Below are positions 23,270 to 32,031 of a stretch of 47,635 nt of DNA, in pieces. The stretch is taken from NCBI RefSeq assembly GCF_004799035.1, contig NZ_MWIO01000070.1, positions 1 through 47,635 of the forward strand. The letters run 5' to 3'. The notes under the pieces are model-generated. The model had not been told where the DNA came from. It saw only the letters and a list, made by a program, of their open reading frames with translations, and did no database searches. Origin of the DNA: Rhodanobacter lindaniclasticus. GTDB taxonomy: Bacteria; Pseudomonadota; Gammaproteobacteria; Xanthomonadales; Rhodanobacteraceae. The first letter of the stretch is position 1. Each line of letters opens with the position of its first letter. A program made the translations under genes and the position numbers.

Positions 23270-24178
23270 ATGAGTCGATCCACCGAAGAACACCGCGTCT
23301 GCTTCGACTTCGAGGTCGACTTTTCCAACGGCGGCGGCATCCAGGGACAGGGATTCCGGCTCGACATCGACGGCGACGATATCGACGACCAGGCGCTGGC
23401 AGACTACATCGTGCGCGACATGCAGTTGCTGATGGTCGGCGCCGTGCGCATCCGCAACAAGAAGATCATCCGCGAACGCCACAAGCGCCAGCCGCAAGCT
23501 GCACCCAGCAACGCCCTCCGGCCGGACCTCATCGACCTCAGCCATGTCGTGCACAGTGGCGAGGAGGTCTATCCCGGCCTGCCCGCTCCGCGCGTGTCGG
23601 ATCATCTCAGCCACCAGGCCAGCGTCGGCCGCTACGCCGAAGGCGTGACGTTCCAGATCGCGCGCATCGACATGGTGGCCAACTCCGGCACCGCAATCGA
23701 TGCACCCTCCCACCGCTATCCCGGCGCCACCGACGTGGCCCATCTGGCGCTCGGCGACATCGCCGACGTGGACGCGGTAGTCGTGCATCTGCAGGGCATG
23801 CAAGGCCGCAGCATCGACCGTGCCGCGCTGGCGTCGCTCGACGTGCGCGGCCGCGCGGTGCTGCTCGACACCGGCTGGGCCGCCCACTGGGGCACTCCCG
23901 CCTATCTGCAGGCGCAACCCTTCCTCAGCCGCGATGGCGCGGAGTACCTGCGTGATCACGGCGCGGTGCTGGTCGGCATCGACGCACTCAACATCGACGA
24001 CACCGGCGATCCGCAACGCCCCGCCCACTCGATCCTGCTGGCCGCCAGCATCCCGATCGTCGAGAACCTCGCCTCACTCGCCCCGCTGCCCGCCGGGAAC
24101 CTGCGCTTCTCCGCCGTGCCCATGCGCATCGCCGGCATGGGCACGTTTCCGGTGCGGGCGTGGGCGCGGCTGGGTTGA
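23270..24178 (+). CDS. Cyclase-family (KynB-like fold) protein with N-terminal extension
   Basis: Protein of 302 residues. The first 75 or so form a separate module (HRVCFDFEVDFSNGGGIQGQ through LLMVGAVRIRNKKIIRERHK). The rest is a cyclase/kynurenine-formamidase-like domain: DLIDLSHVVHSGEEVYPGLP, then ANSGTAIDAPSHRYPG, RAVLLDTGWAAHWG and GAVLVGIDALNIDD. In KynB the metal site reads H-x-D-x-P-x-H; here the first His is Ala (TAIDAPSH) while Asp and the last His remain, as in some other subfamilies. Kynurenine formamidase activity should not be assumed. It follows the SLOG gene by 183 bases, which hold no supportable gene. Whether it belongs to the same system is open. GGAG precedes the ATG. Confidence 0.82.
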   Translation: MSRSTEEHRVCFDFEVDFSNGGGIQGQGFRLDIDGDDIDDQALADYIVRDMQLLMVGAVRIRNKKIIRERHKRQPQAAPSNALRPDLIDLSHVVHSGEEVYPGLPAPRVSDHLSHQASVGRYAEGVTFQIARIDMVANSGTAIDAPSHRYPGATDVAHLALGDIADVDAVVVHLQGMQGRSIDRAALASLDVRGRAVLLDTGWAAHWGTPAYLQAQPFLSRDGAEYLRDHGAVLVGIDALNIDDTGDPQRPAHSILLAASIPIVENLASLAPLPAGNLRFSAVPMRIAGMGTFPVRAWARLG

Positions 24179-24302
24179 GGTAACCGGCGGCATGCGGCAG
24201 CGCCCTGCGCCGCCCGAACCCGCCTGATCGCAGATGCACCTCGTCGCGCGGCGTGCGTCATTGCCGGCGCGACATTCGACCGCATGGATCACCCGGGCGA
24301 AG

Positions 24303-24344
24303 TTGACCACGATCAAGCGTGACGGCGTGGCGCACGCGCATGAT
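24303..24344 (+). promoter_or_regulatory. FNR/DNR-type box and -10 for the nos operon
   Basis: TTGACCACGATCAA (24303-24316) differs from the FNR/DNR consensus TTGAT-N4-ATCAA at one position. CATGAT (24339-24344) makes a -10, which puts transcription start near 24351. The box centre (24309.5) is then at about -41.5, the standard class II activator position. This fits induction by low oxygen or nitric oxide, as expected for N2O reductase genes. No -35 hexamer is visible, as expected for a class II promoter. Confidence 0.75.
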
Positions 24345-24372
24345 CTGCCCTGTCCACCAGCGGGCGCGATCA

Positions 24373-25449
24373 ATGATCAGCTGCGACACCGTCATCATCG
24401 GCGCAGGCCCGGTCGGCCTGTTCCAGGTTTTCGAGCTGGGTCTGCTCGGACTCGGCGCGCACGTGATCGATTCGGTACCGCAGGCCGGCGGCCAGTGCGT
24501 CGAGCTGTATCCGGACAAGCCGATCTACGACATCCCGGCCGTGCCGGCATGCAGCGGGCGCGAGTTGATCGAGCGGCTGCAGCAGCAGATCCGGCCGTTC
24601 GCGCCGCAGTTTCACCTTGGCCACACCGTCACCACGCTGGAGCGCATGCAGGATGGTCGCTTCCGCCTGCAGACCAGCGGCGGGCTCGTGTTCGACGCGG
24701 GCGCGGTGATCATCGCCGGCGGCCTGGGCGCGTTCGCACCACGCACGCTGAACCTGCCGGAAGCGGTGCCGCTGGTGGGCCGCACGCTGCACTACAAGGT
24801 GACCCGGCCGGCGCTGTTCGACGACCAGGACATCGTGATCGCCGGCGGCGGCGACGCGGCACTGGACTGGGCGCTGGAGCTGGTCGAGCGCGCGCGCAGC
24901 GTGGTGCTGGTGCACCGCTCGTCGACCTTCCGCGCGGCGCCGGCCAGCGTGGCACGCATGCAGGCCTTGTGCGACGAGGGGCGCATGCAGTTCTGCGAGG
25001 GCGACATCGTCGGCCTGGAAACGGCGGACGACGCGCTGGCGCAGGTCCGCGTGCGCACGCGCAGCGGCATGGTCCAGCGCATCGCGGCCTCGCACCTGCT
25101 GGTGTTCTGGGGCCTGCATCCGGCGCTGGGGCCGATCGCCGAGTGGGGGCTGGCACTGGAACGCCAGCAACTGGTGGTGGACCCGGCGACCTTCCAGACC
25201 TCCGTGCCCGGCATCTTCGCGGTGGGCGACATCAACACCTACCCGGGCAAGAAGAAGCTGATCCTGTCGGGCTTCCATGAAAGCGCGCTGTGCGCGTTCG
25301 CCGTGCATGCGCATCTGCATCCCGGCGACAAGGTGAACCTGCAGTACACGACCACCAGTCCCGCCTTGCAGCGGCGCTTGGGCGTGCGCGATGTCGAGCG
25401 CGACGCCATCGTCGCCGAGCTGCCGCCACGCGTGGCGGCCACGGCCTGA
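24373..25449 (+). CDS. Thioredoxin-reductase-like ferredoxin/flavodoxin-NADP reductase
   Basis: FAD protein of 358 residues. FAD is bound at VIIGAGPVGLFQVFELGLLG with QAGGQCVELYPDKPIYDIPA; NAD(P)H at IVIAGGGDAALDWALELVERA; and the C-terminal FAD motif is PGIFAVGDINTYPGKKKLIL. The CxxC redox pair of true thioredoxin reductases is absent, and the pattern matches the YumC-type ferredoxin-NADP reductases. It is the first gene after the FNR box and in the same direction as nosX, 47 bases ahead. It may move electrons between NAD(P)H and a carrier feeding NosR, or serve the FMN supply. The start is not marked by a clear ribosome binding site; the ATG at 24340 and GTG at 24319 are alternatives, but both would lie at or before the predicted transcription start. 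Confidence 0.85.
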   Translation: MISCDTVIIGAGPVGLFQVFELGLLGLGAHVIDSVPQAGGQCVELYPDKPIYDIPAVPACSGRELIERLQQQIRPFAPQFHLGHTVTTLERMQDGRFRLQTSGGLVFDAGAVIIAGGLGAFAPRTLNLPEAVPLVGRTLHYKVTRPALFDDQDIVIAGGGDAALDWALELVERARSVVLVHRSSTFRAAPASVARMQALCDEGRMQFCEGDIVGLETADDALAQVRVRTRSGMVQRIAASHLLVFWGLHPALGPIAEWGLALERQQLVVDPATFQTSVPGIFAVGDINTYPGKKKLILSGFHESALCAFAVHAHLHPGDKVNLQYTTTSPALQRRLGVRDVERDAIVAELPPRVAATA

Positions 25450-25496
25450 CCTCGCCCGCACGCACGCGTTCAATCACTCATCCCGGGAGACATCCC

Positions 25497-26564
25497 ATGC
25501 ACCGTCCCTCCGCTTCCGACGACCCGCGCTCGCCCGACCGCCGGCGCTGGCTGAAGCAGGCCGGCCAGCTCGCCATCGCCGGCGGCCTGCTGGCCGGTGG
25601 CGGCTGGGCGGTGCTCAAGCGCAAGCAGAACCTGTGGCAGGTGCGCCGCGAGCGCACGCTGATGCAGACCTCGGTGGCAGTGACCTGCCTGGCCGACGAC
25701 GTGCAAGCCGCGGGCGTGGCGATCGAAGCCGCGTTCGCGCGCATGGCCGCGACCGCCGCGCAGCTGACCCGCTTCGACCCGGCCAGCCCGCTGGCGCGGT
25801 TGAACCGCGACGGCCAGCTGGCGCAGGTGCCGGCGCAGCTGGATGCGGTGCTGCGCCAGGCGCTGTCGCTGTCGCGGCTGACCGACGGCGCGTTCGATCC
25901 GACCGTGCTGCCGGTGCTGCGCTACTTCGAAACGCTGCGCGGCACGGCGGCCACTGACGCGCACGAGCAGCGCGTGGCCGAAGATCGCGACGCGCTGGTC
26001 GGCTACCGCGACCTCGCACTCGATGCGCGCGGCGCGCGGCTGCTGCGCCCGGGCATGGCGATCACCCTGGACGGCATCGCCAAGGGCCACGTGGTCGACC
26101 AGGGCATCGCCGCGCTGCGCGGCGCCTGCATCGAGTACGGCCTGATCGACGCCGGTGGCGACATCCACGCGATCTGCGGCAACGACCCCGAGCGACACTG
26201 GAACGTCGGCATCGTCGATCCGCGCGACGTCAGCCGCGTGGCGGCGGTACTGCAGCTGCGCAACGCGGCGCTGTCCACGTCGGGCAATTACCGCGTGTTC
26301 TTCTCTGCCGACCGGCGGTTGTTCCACATCGTCAACCCGCGCACCGGCTGGTCGCCGCAAAGCTATTCCAGCGTGACCGTGATGGCGCAACGTTCGGTGC
26401 TGGCCGACGGCATGAGCACGGCGGCGTTTTCGCTGGAGCTGCCGCGGCTGTCGTCGTTGATGGACGCGCAGGACCACCAGTGGCTGGCGTTCTCGCGCAC
26501 TGGAGAGCAGCGCTGGCGCTCGCGCGAATTGCCGCTGATCGCCGGCACGGCGGAGCTGGCCTGA
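25497..26564 (+). CDS. nosX: FAD:protein FMN transferase, NosX/ApbE type
   Basis: Periplasmic ApbE-family enzyme of 355 residues that attaches FMN to a threonine of the periplasmic domain of NosR. The N terminus is a Tat-type signal (RRRWLKQAGQLAIAGGLLAGG). The ApbE domain shows LTRFDPASPLARLNR, GAFDPTVLPVLRYF, ITLDGIAKGHVVDQG, GLIDAGGDIHAICG and NPRTGWSP, with SVLADGMSTAAF near the end. Its stop and the start of nosR share one base (TGATG), so they are translationally coupled, which fits a modifying enzyme and its target. GGGAG lies ahead of the ATG. Confidence 0.93.
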   Translation: MHRPSASDDPRSPDRRRWLKQAGQLAIAGGLLAGGGWAVLKRKQNLWQVRRERTLMQTSVAVTCLADDVQAAGVAIEAAFARMAATAAQLTRFDPASPLARLNRDGQLAQVPAQLDAVLRQALSLSRLTDGAFDPTVLPVLRYFETLRGTAATDAHEQRVAEDRDALVGYRDLALDARGARLLRPGMAITLDGIAKGHVVDQGIAALRGACIEYGLIDAGGDIHAICGNDPERHWNVGIVDPRDVSRVAAVLQLRNAALSTSGNYRVFFSADRRLFHIVNPRTGWSPQSYSSVTVMAQRSVLADGMSTAAFSLELPRLSSLMDAQDHQWLAFSRTGEQRWRSRELPLIAGTAELA

Positions 26565-28753
26565 TGCGCGACGCACGCTCACTCATCGCCCGGCTGCTGC
26601 TCGCGCTGCTGTTGCTGCTGCCCGCCTCGGCAGCGCTGGCCGGCATCGACGCGAAGTATCCGCAGCTGCACCAGGTGTTCCCGCAGGCCGACCGTTTCGG
26701 CGACGTCGAGGGCACCCCGCCCGCCGCAGCCGTGTACCACGGCGACAAGGTGATCGGCTACGTGTTCGAGACGGTGATGGTAGCGCCGGTGCCGGCCTAC
26801 TCCGGCGCGCCGATCAACATCCTGGTGTCGATCGGTACCGACGGCAGCATCCGCGACGCGCGCGTGCTGGAGCAGCACGAGCCGATCCTGCTGGTCGGCA
26901 TTCCGGTGCAGAAGCTGTACGACTTCGTGGCGCGCTACGTCGGCCACCGCGTGGACGATCAGATCGTGGTCGGCGGCGGCGCCAGCGGCAGCGTGCGCAT
27001 CGACGCGATCAGCAGCGCCACGGTGACCTCGATGGTCGCCAACGAGACGATCATGAACTCGGCGCTGAAGGTGGCCGCCTCGCGCAAGCTGATCGCCGGC
27101 GCGACCGACACCGACGCCAAGGTCGCCGCCGTGCGCGCCGACTACTACCAGCCGGCCGACTGGGACACGCTGACCGGCAACGGCGCGATCGGCCACCTGC
27201 AGCTCAAGCGCCAGGCAATCACCGATGCCTTCAAGGGCCAGCCGGAGAGCGGCCTGGTCGATGATCCCACGGCACCGGCACCAGGCCACGAGGGCGATGT
27301 CTTCATCGACCTGTACTTCGCCGACGTCACCCCGCCCACGGTGGGCCGCAACCTGCTCGGCGCCAGCGCCCACGCCGACCTGATGAGGCAGCTCAAGCCC
27401 GGCGATTCGGCGATCGCGGTGATGGCCAACGGCATCTACTCGTTCAAGGGCGTGGGCTACGTGCGCGGCGGCATCTTCGACCGCGTGCACCTGCTGCAGG
27501 ACGGCAAGCTGGTGCTGTTCAAGGACACCGACCTGGTGCAGTTGAACGACACCCCGCTGCGCGGCAAGCCGGCCTTCGCCGAGCAGGCGATCTTCATCGT
27601 GCGCCACGGCGGCAGCGGCTTCGACGCCACCCGGCCGTGGACGCTGCAGCTGATGGTGAACCGCCAGGTCGGCCCGCTGCAGAGCATCTACCACACCTTC
27701 ACCCGCGACTACCGCATGCCGGCCGTCTACACCACGCGGCCGGAAGCGGCGGCCGCCGCCGACACCGACGCCCTGCCGGCCGATGCGCCGCTGTGGCAGA
27801 AAGTGTGGCACGGGCGCCGGCTGGACATCGCGCTGCTGATAGCGGGGCTGTCGGTGCTCACCCTGATCCTGACGTTCCAGGACTGGATCGTGACGCGCCC
27901 GCACCTGCTCGAACGCCTGCGCGTGGGCTTCCTGATCTACACGTTGGTGTTCATCGGCTGGTACGGGCTGGCGCAGCTGTCGGTGGTGAACATCCTCACC
28001 TTCATCCAGGCGGTGCTGCATGACTTCCGCTGGTCCACCTTCCTGATGGATCCGCTGGTGTTCATCCTGTGGGTGTTCGTGGCCGCCACGCTGCTGCTGC
28101 TCGGGCGCGGCATCTACTGCGGCTGGCTGTGCCCGTTCGGCGCGCTGCAGGTGCTGGTGAACAAGCTGGCGCGCCGGCTGCACGTGCCGCAGTTCGAGGT
28201 GCCGCAGTACCTGCACGAACGGCTGTGGGCGATCAAGTACATCATCCTGCTGGTGCTGTTCGGGATGTCGCTGCAGTCGCTCAACCTGGCCGAGCACTAC
28301 GCCGAGGTCGAACCGTTCAAGACCGCGATCACCCTGCACTTCGCCCGTTCCTGGAGCTACGTGCTCTACGCGCTGGCGCTGGTGGCGGTGTCGGCGTTCA
28401 ACAACAAGTTCTACTGCCGCTATGTATGCCCGCTGGGCGCCGGGCTGGCGGTGTCCGGCCGCTGGCACCTGTTCGAATGGCTGCGCCGGCGCAAGGAGTG
28501 CGGCCGCCCCTGCCAGATCTGCGCGAACGAATGCGAAGTGAAGGCGATCAACGCGATCGGCCAGATCAACTTCAACGAATGCCATTACTGCCTGGACTGC
28601 CAGGTCACCTACGCCAACGACCAGAAGTGCCCACCGCTGGTGGAGCGCCGCAAGAAGCGCGAGCGCGCCGCACGGCCGCTGCCCACGCCGGTGCTGACGA
28701 TTACCCCGGCGGCGACGCCGGAAACCCGCGAGCCGGCGAACGCCGCCGACTGA
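26564..28753 (+). CDS. nosR: NosR, membrane flavo-iron-sulfur protein for N2O reduction
   Basis: Inner-membrane protein of 729 residues needed for nosZ expression and for electron supply from quinol to NosZ. A signal peptide (1-26) leads to a periplasmic FMN-binding domain with ISSATVTS near residue 150, where Thr153 is the likely covalent FMN site. Several membrane helices follow (about 425-650), with two cysteine clusters, [11 protein letters not shown] and [10 protein letters not shown], related to NapH-type proteins. The C-terminal domain holds two ferredoxin-like [4Fe-4S] motifs ([13 protein letters not shown], then [19 protein letters not shown]). It is fully typical of the family in length and order and is read with nosX and nosZ. 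Confidence 0.96.
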   Translation: MRDARSLIARLLLALLLLLPASAALAGIDAKYPQLHQVFPQADRFGDVEGTPPAAAVYHGDKVIGYVFETVMVAPVPAYSGAPINILVSIGTDGSIRDARVLEQHEPILLVGIPVQKLYDFVARYVGHRVDDQIVVGGGASGSVRIDAISSATVTSMVANETIMNSALKVAASRKLIAGATDTDAKVAAVRADYYQPADWDTLTGNGAIGHLQLKRQAITDAFKGQPESGLVDDPTAPAPGHEGDVFIDLYFADVTPPTVGRNLLGASAHADLMRQLKPGDSAIAVMANGIYSFKGVGYVRGGIFDRVHLLQDGKLVLFKDTDLVQLNDTPLRGKPAFAEQAIFIVRHGGSGFDATRPWTLQLMVNRQVGPLQSIYHTFTRDYRMPAVYTTRPEAAAAADTDALPADAPLWQKVWHGRRLDIALLIAGLSVLTLILTFQDWIVTRPHLLERLRVGFLIYTLVFIGWYGLAQLSVVNILTFIQAVLHDFRWSTFLMDPLVFILWVFVAATLLLLGRGIYCGWLCPFGALQVLVNKLARRLHVPQFEVPQYLHERLWAIKYIILLVLFGMSLQSLNLAEHYAEVEPFKTAITLHFARSWSYVLYALALVAVSAFNNKFYCRYVCPLGAGLAVSGRWHLFEWLRRRKECGRPCQICANECEVKAINAIGQINFNECHYCLDCQVTYANDQKCPPLVERRKKRERAARPLPTPVLTITPAATPETREPANAAD

Positions 28754-28782
28754 CCCACCACGATCCGAACGGATGGAATGCC

Positions 28783-30714
28783 ATGCACGACGAATCGAGC
28801 AACCCGACCGGCCAGTCCGGCCAGACCGCGGAACCGGGCAATCCCGCGCGCCGCAACTTCATGAAGAACAGCGCACTGGCCGGCCTCGCCGGTGCGGCGG
28901 GCCTGGCGCTGGCGGGCTGCGGCCGCAACGGTGAGCCCGCCGGCGCCGCCGGGCCGGCCAAGGCAGCCTCGGCCGCGGGCGAACTCTCCGACCACGTGCC
29001 GCCCGGCCAGCTCGACGAGTACTACGGCTTCTGGAGCGGCGGCCAGTCCGGCGAGGTGCGCCTGGTGGGCGTGCCCTCGATGCGCGAGCTGATGCGCATC
29101 CCGGTGTTCAACCCCGACTTCACCATCGGCTGGGGCGTCACCAACGAGAGCAAGCGCGTGCTCGGGCCGAACTTCCCGCCCGGCGGCGACTGCCACCACC
29201 CGCACATGAGCCAGACCGACGGCCACTACGACGGCCGCTACATCTTCATCAACGACAAGGCGCACACCCGCGTCGCGCGCATCCGCTGCGACGTGATGCG
29301 CACCGACCGCATCACCGATGTGCCGAACGTGCAGGCGATCCACGGCCTGCGCGTGCAGCGCGCGCCGCGCACCGGCTACGTGTTCGCCAACGGCGAGTTC
29401 CTGATCCCGGCACCGAACGACGGCCGCGACCTGGAGGACCCGGCCAAGTACCAGACCATGTTCAGCGCCCTCGACGGCGACACCATGGAGGTCGCCTGGC
29501 AGGTGCTGGTGGACGGCAACCTGGACAACACCGAGGCCGACTACGCCGGCAAGTACGCCATCTCCACCTGCTACAACAGCGAAAAGGGCATGGACCTGCC
29601 CGGCACGATGCAGGCCGAGCGCGACTGGGCGGTGGTGTTCAACCTCGCGCGCATCGAGGAGGCGGTGAAGAACGGCAAGTTCAAGACCATCGGCAGCTCC
29701 AAGGTGCCGGTGCTGGACGGTCGCCACGGTTCGTCGTTCACCCTGTACATCCCGATTCCGAAGAACCCGCACGGCATCAACGCCAGCCCCGACGGCAAGT
29801 ACGTGGTGGCCAACGGCAAGCTGTCGCCCACCGTCACCGTGATGGAATGGAGCCGCATCGACGACTGGTTCGACGGCAAGCTGAAGGACCCGCGCGACAC
29901 CGTGGTGGCCGAGCCCGAGCTGGGTCTGGGGCCGTTGCACACTGCCTACGACGGCCGCGGCAACGCGTACACCACGCTGTTCATCGACAGCCAGATCGCC
30001 AAGTGGAACATCGCCGACGCGATCGCCGCCCACGACGGCAAGAAGGTCAACTACCTGCGCCAGAAGATCGACGTGGCCTACCAGCCCGGCCACTGCCACA
30101 CCTCGATGGGCGAGACCCGCGACGCCGACGGCAAGTGGCTGGTGTCGCTGAACAAGTTCTCCAAGGACCGCTTCCTGCCCACCGGCCCGCTGCATCCGGA
30201 CAACGACCAGCTGATCGACATCTCCGGCGACACCATGAAGCTGGTCGCCGACGGCCCGGTCTACGCCGAGCCGCACGACGTGATCCTGCTGCACCGCCGG
30301 CTGCTGATCGACAAGGTCAGGAAGAGCTGGGACCGCGACGATCCGTTCTTCGCCGAGACGGTGGCGATGGCGAAGAAACATGGCGTCAACGTGCTGTCCG
30401 ACAGCAAGGTCATCCGCGAAGGCCGCAAGGTGTTCGTGTACATGACCTCGGCCGCGCCGATCTTCGGCATGGGCAGCTTCAAGGTGAAGAAGGGCGACGA
30501 GGTGACCGTGGTGGTGACCAACATCGACGCGGTCGAAGACGTGAGCCACGGCTTCTGCATCGTCAACTACGGCATCAACATGGAGATCAGCCCCGGCGCC
30601 ACCGCCTCGGCCACCTTCACCGCCGACAAGGCGGGGGTGTTCTGGTACTACTGCACGTTCTTCTGCCATGCGATGCACATGGAGATGAGCGGGCGGATGC
30701 TGGTCGAGGCCTGA
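28783..30714 (+). CDS. nosZ: Nitrous-oxide reductase, clade I, with possible lipid anchor
   Basis: Periplasmic copper enzyme of 643 residues that reduces N2O to N2. The N terminus is a Tat signal ([16 protein letters not shown]), which marks clade I, but it continues to LALAGC (Cys46), a good lipobox, followed by a Gly/Ala-rich linker. CuZ ligand regions [17 protein letters not shown] and EPHD are present in the seven-bladed propeller. The C-terminal cupredoxin domain carries the CuA set C624-x3-C628-x3-H632-x2-M635. All key residues appear intact, so the enzyme should be active. It lies 29 bases after nosR and ahead of a strong hairpin. Confidence 0.97.
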   Translation: MHDESSNPTGQSGQTAEPGNPARRNFMKNSALAGLAGAAGLALAGCGRNGEPAGAAGPAKAASAAGELSDHVPPGQLDEYYGFWSGGQSGEVRLVGVPSMRELMRIPVFNPDFTIGWGVTNESKRVLGPNFPPGGDCHHPHMSQTDGHYDGRYIFINDKAHTRVARIRCDVMRTDRITDVPNVQAIHGLRVQRAPRTGYVFANGEFLIPAPNDGRDLEDPAKYQTMFSALDGDTMEVAWQVLVDGNLDNTEADYAGKYAISTCYNSEKGMDLPGTMQAERDWAVVFNLARIEEAVKNGKFKTIGSSKVPVLDGRHGSSFTLYIPIPKNPHGINASPDGKYVVANGKLSPTVTVMEWSRIDDWFDGKLKDPRDTVVAEPELGLGPLHTAYDGRGNAYTTLFIDSQIAKWNIADAIAAHDGKKVNYLRQKIDVAYQPGHCHTSMGETRDADGKWLVSLNKFSKDRFLPTGPLHPDNDQLIDISGDTMKLVADGPVYAEPHDVILLHRRLLIDKVRKSWDRDDPFFAETVAMAKKHGVNVLSDSKVIREGRKVFVYMTSAAPIFGMGSFKVKKGDEVTVVVTNIDAVEDVSHGFCIVNYGINMEISPGATASATFTADKAGVFWYYCTFFCHAMHMEMSGRMLVEA

Positions 30715-30718
30715 GCCA

Positions 30719-30753
30719 TGCCGTGCCGCCGCGCAACACGCGGCGGCACGGCA
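30719..30753 (+). other. Perfect 15-bp hairpin between nosZ and nosD
   Basis: Arms 30719-30733 and 30739-30753 pair without mismatch around the loop CAACA, five bases after the nosZ stop codon. No T-run follows, so full termination is unlikely. The structure would protect the 3' end of nosZ mRNA or reduce read-through, giving more NosZ than maturation proteins. Confidence 0.75.
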
Positions 30754-30768
30754 CGACCTGCCGCTGCC

Positions 30769-32031
30769 ATGCATACGCTTCGTTGCCTCGCCATCCTGCT
30801 GCTGCCGCTGCTGGCGCTGCCGGCATACGCGGACGAGTCGCTGGAACAACTCGTGGCCGCGGCGCCGCCCGGCGCCACGGTCAGCGTGCCCGCGGGTGTG
30901 CATGCGGTGCATCTGAAGCTGGAAAAACCGGTCACGCTGGTCGGCGAACCCGGCGCGATCCTCGACGGTGGCGGCACAGGCGACGTCGTGCGCATCGGTG
31001 CGTCGAACGTGACCGTGCGCGGCCTGACCCTGCGCCACAGCGGCAGCGACCTCACCGCGACGAACGCGGGCATCTTCGTCGAGCGCCAGACACGCGAGGT
31101 CACGCTGGAGGACAACCGCATCGAGGACAGCCTGTTCGGCATCTACCTCGACGGCGCGGCCAACGTGCGCGTGGCCCACAACGTGATCCGCGGCATGCGC
31201 AACCTGCGCGTGGCCGACCGCGGCGACGGCATCCACCTGTGGAACGACACCGGCTGCACCATCGAGGGCAACGACGTGGCCGGCTCGCGCGACGGCATCT
31301 ACGTCTATGTCAGCTCGCACAACACGATCGCGCGCAACGTGGTGCACGACGTGCGCTACGGCGTCCACTACATGTATTCGCAGGACAACCTGCTGCTGGA
31401 CAATGTCAGCCGCGGCAACCTCGCCGGCTATGCGCTGATGTCCTCGCACCACCTGAAGGTGCTCGGCAACAGTTCCGAGGACGAGAAATCCTACGGCTTC
31501 CTGCTCAACTACATCGCGCACAGCGAGATCGCCGGCAACCGCATCTACCGCATCAAGGGCCAGAGCGACGACGCCGGCGGCACCATCGAGGGCACCGAGG
31601 GCAAGGGCCTGTTCGTCTACCTGTCGCAGTTCAATGACTTCCACGACAACCTCGTCGCCGACTCGCAGATCGGCATCCACGTCACCGCCGGCTCGGAGAA
31701 CAACCGGTTGTGGGGCAACCATTTCCAGGACAACCGCATCCAGGTGAAGTACGTGCAGAACCTCGCCCAGGAGTGGTCGGCGCACGGCCGCGGCAATTTC
31801 TGGAGCGACTACCTCGGCTGGGACCTGGATGCCGACGGCGTCGGCGACGTGCCGTTCCGCCCCAACGACGGCGTCGACGTGCTGCTGTGGAAATACCCCT
31901 CCGCACGCAACCTGATGTCCAGCCCCGCGGTGCTGCTGCTGCGCTACGTGCAGCGCGCGTTCCCCGTGTTCACGCCGCCCTCGGTGCAGGACAGCCACCC
32001 GCTGATGAAAGCTTCCCCGGCCACGCCATGA
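30769..32031 (+). CDS. nosD: NosD, periplasmic copper-site maturation protein
   Basis: Exported protein of 420 residues needed to build the CuZ sulfide cluster of NosZ. A signal peptide (HTLRCLAILLLPLLALPAYA) is followed by a right-handed parallel beta-helix made of short repeats (for example DNRIEDSLFGIYLDGAANVR, YVYVSSHNTIARNVVHD, HYMYSQDNLLLDNVS), typical of the NosD/CASH family. The end, NFWSDYLGWDLDADGVGDVPF, is highly conserved. The ATG at 30769 is chosen because the signal peptide begins there; an ATG at 30718 is in frame but lies at the base of the hairpin. It overlaps nosF by four bases. Confidence 0.94.
   Translation: MHTLRCLAILLLPLLALPAYADESLEQLVAAAPPGATVSVPAGVHAVHLKLEKPVTLVGEPGAILDGGGTGDVVRIGASNVTVRGLTLRHSGSDLTATNAGIFVERQTREVTLEDNRIEDSLFGIYLDGAANVRVAHNVIRGMRNLRVADRGDGIHLWNDTGCTIEGNDVAGSRDGIYVYVSSHNTIARNVVHDVRYGVHYMYSQDNLLLDNVSRGNLAGYALMSSHHLKVLGNSSEDEKSYGFLLNYIAHSEIAGNRIYRIKGQSDDAGGTIEGTEGKGLFVYLSQFNDFHDNLVADSQIGIHVTAGSENNRLWGNHFQDNRIQVKYVQNLAQEWSAHGRGNFWSDYLGWDLDADGVGDVPFRPNDGVDVLLWKYPSARNLMSSPAVLLLRYVQRAFPVFTPPSVQDSHPLMKASPATP

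Noticed and set aside
23270..24178. Assignment as kynurenine formamidase (kynB)
   Set aside because: One of the metal-binding His positions is Ala, there is an extra N-terminal module, and no kynurenine-pathway gene is nearby.
24373..25449. Assignment as thioredoxin reductase (trxB)
   Set aside because: The redox CxxC is missing; the FAD and NADPH motifs fit ferredoxin-NADP reductases better.
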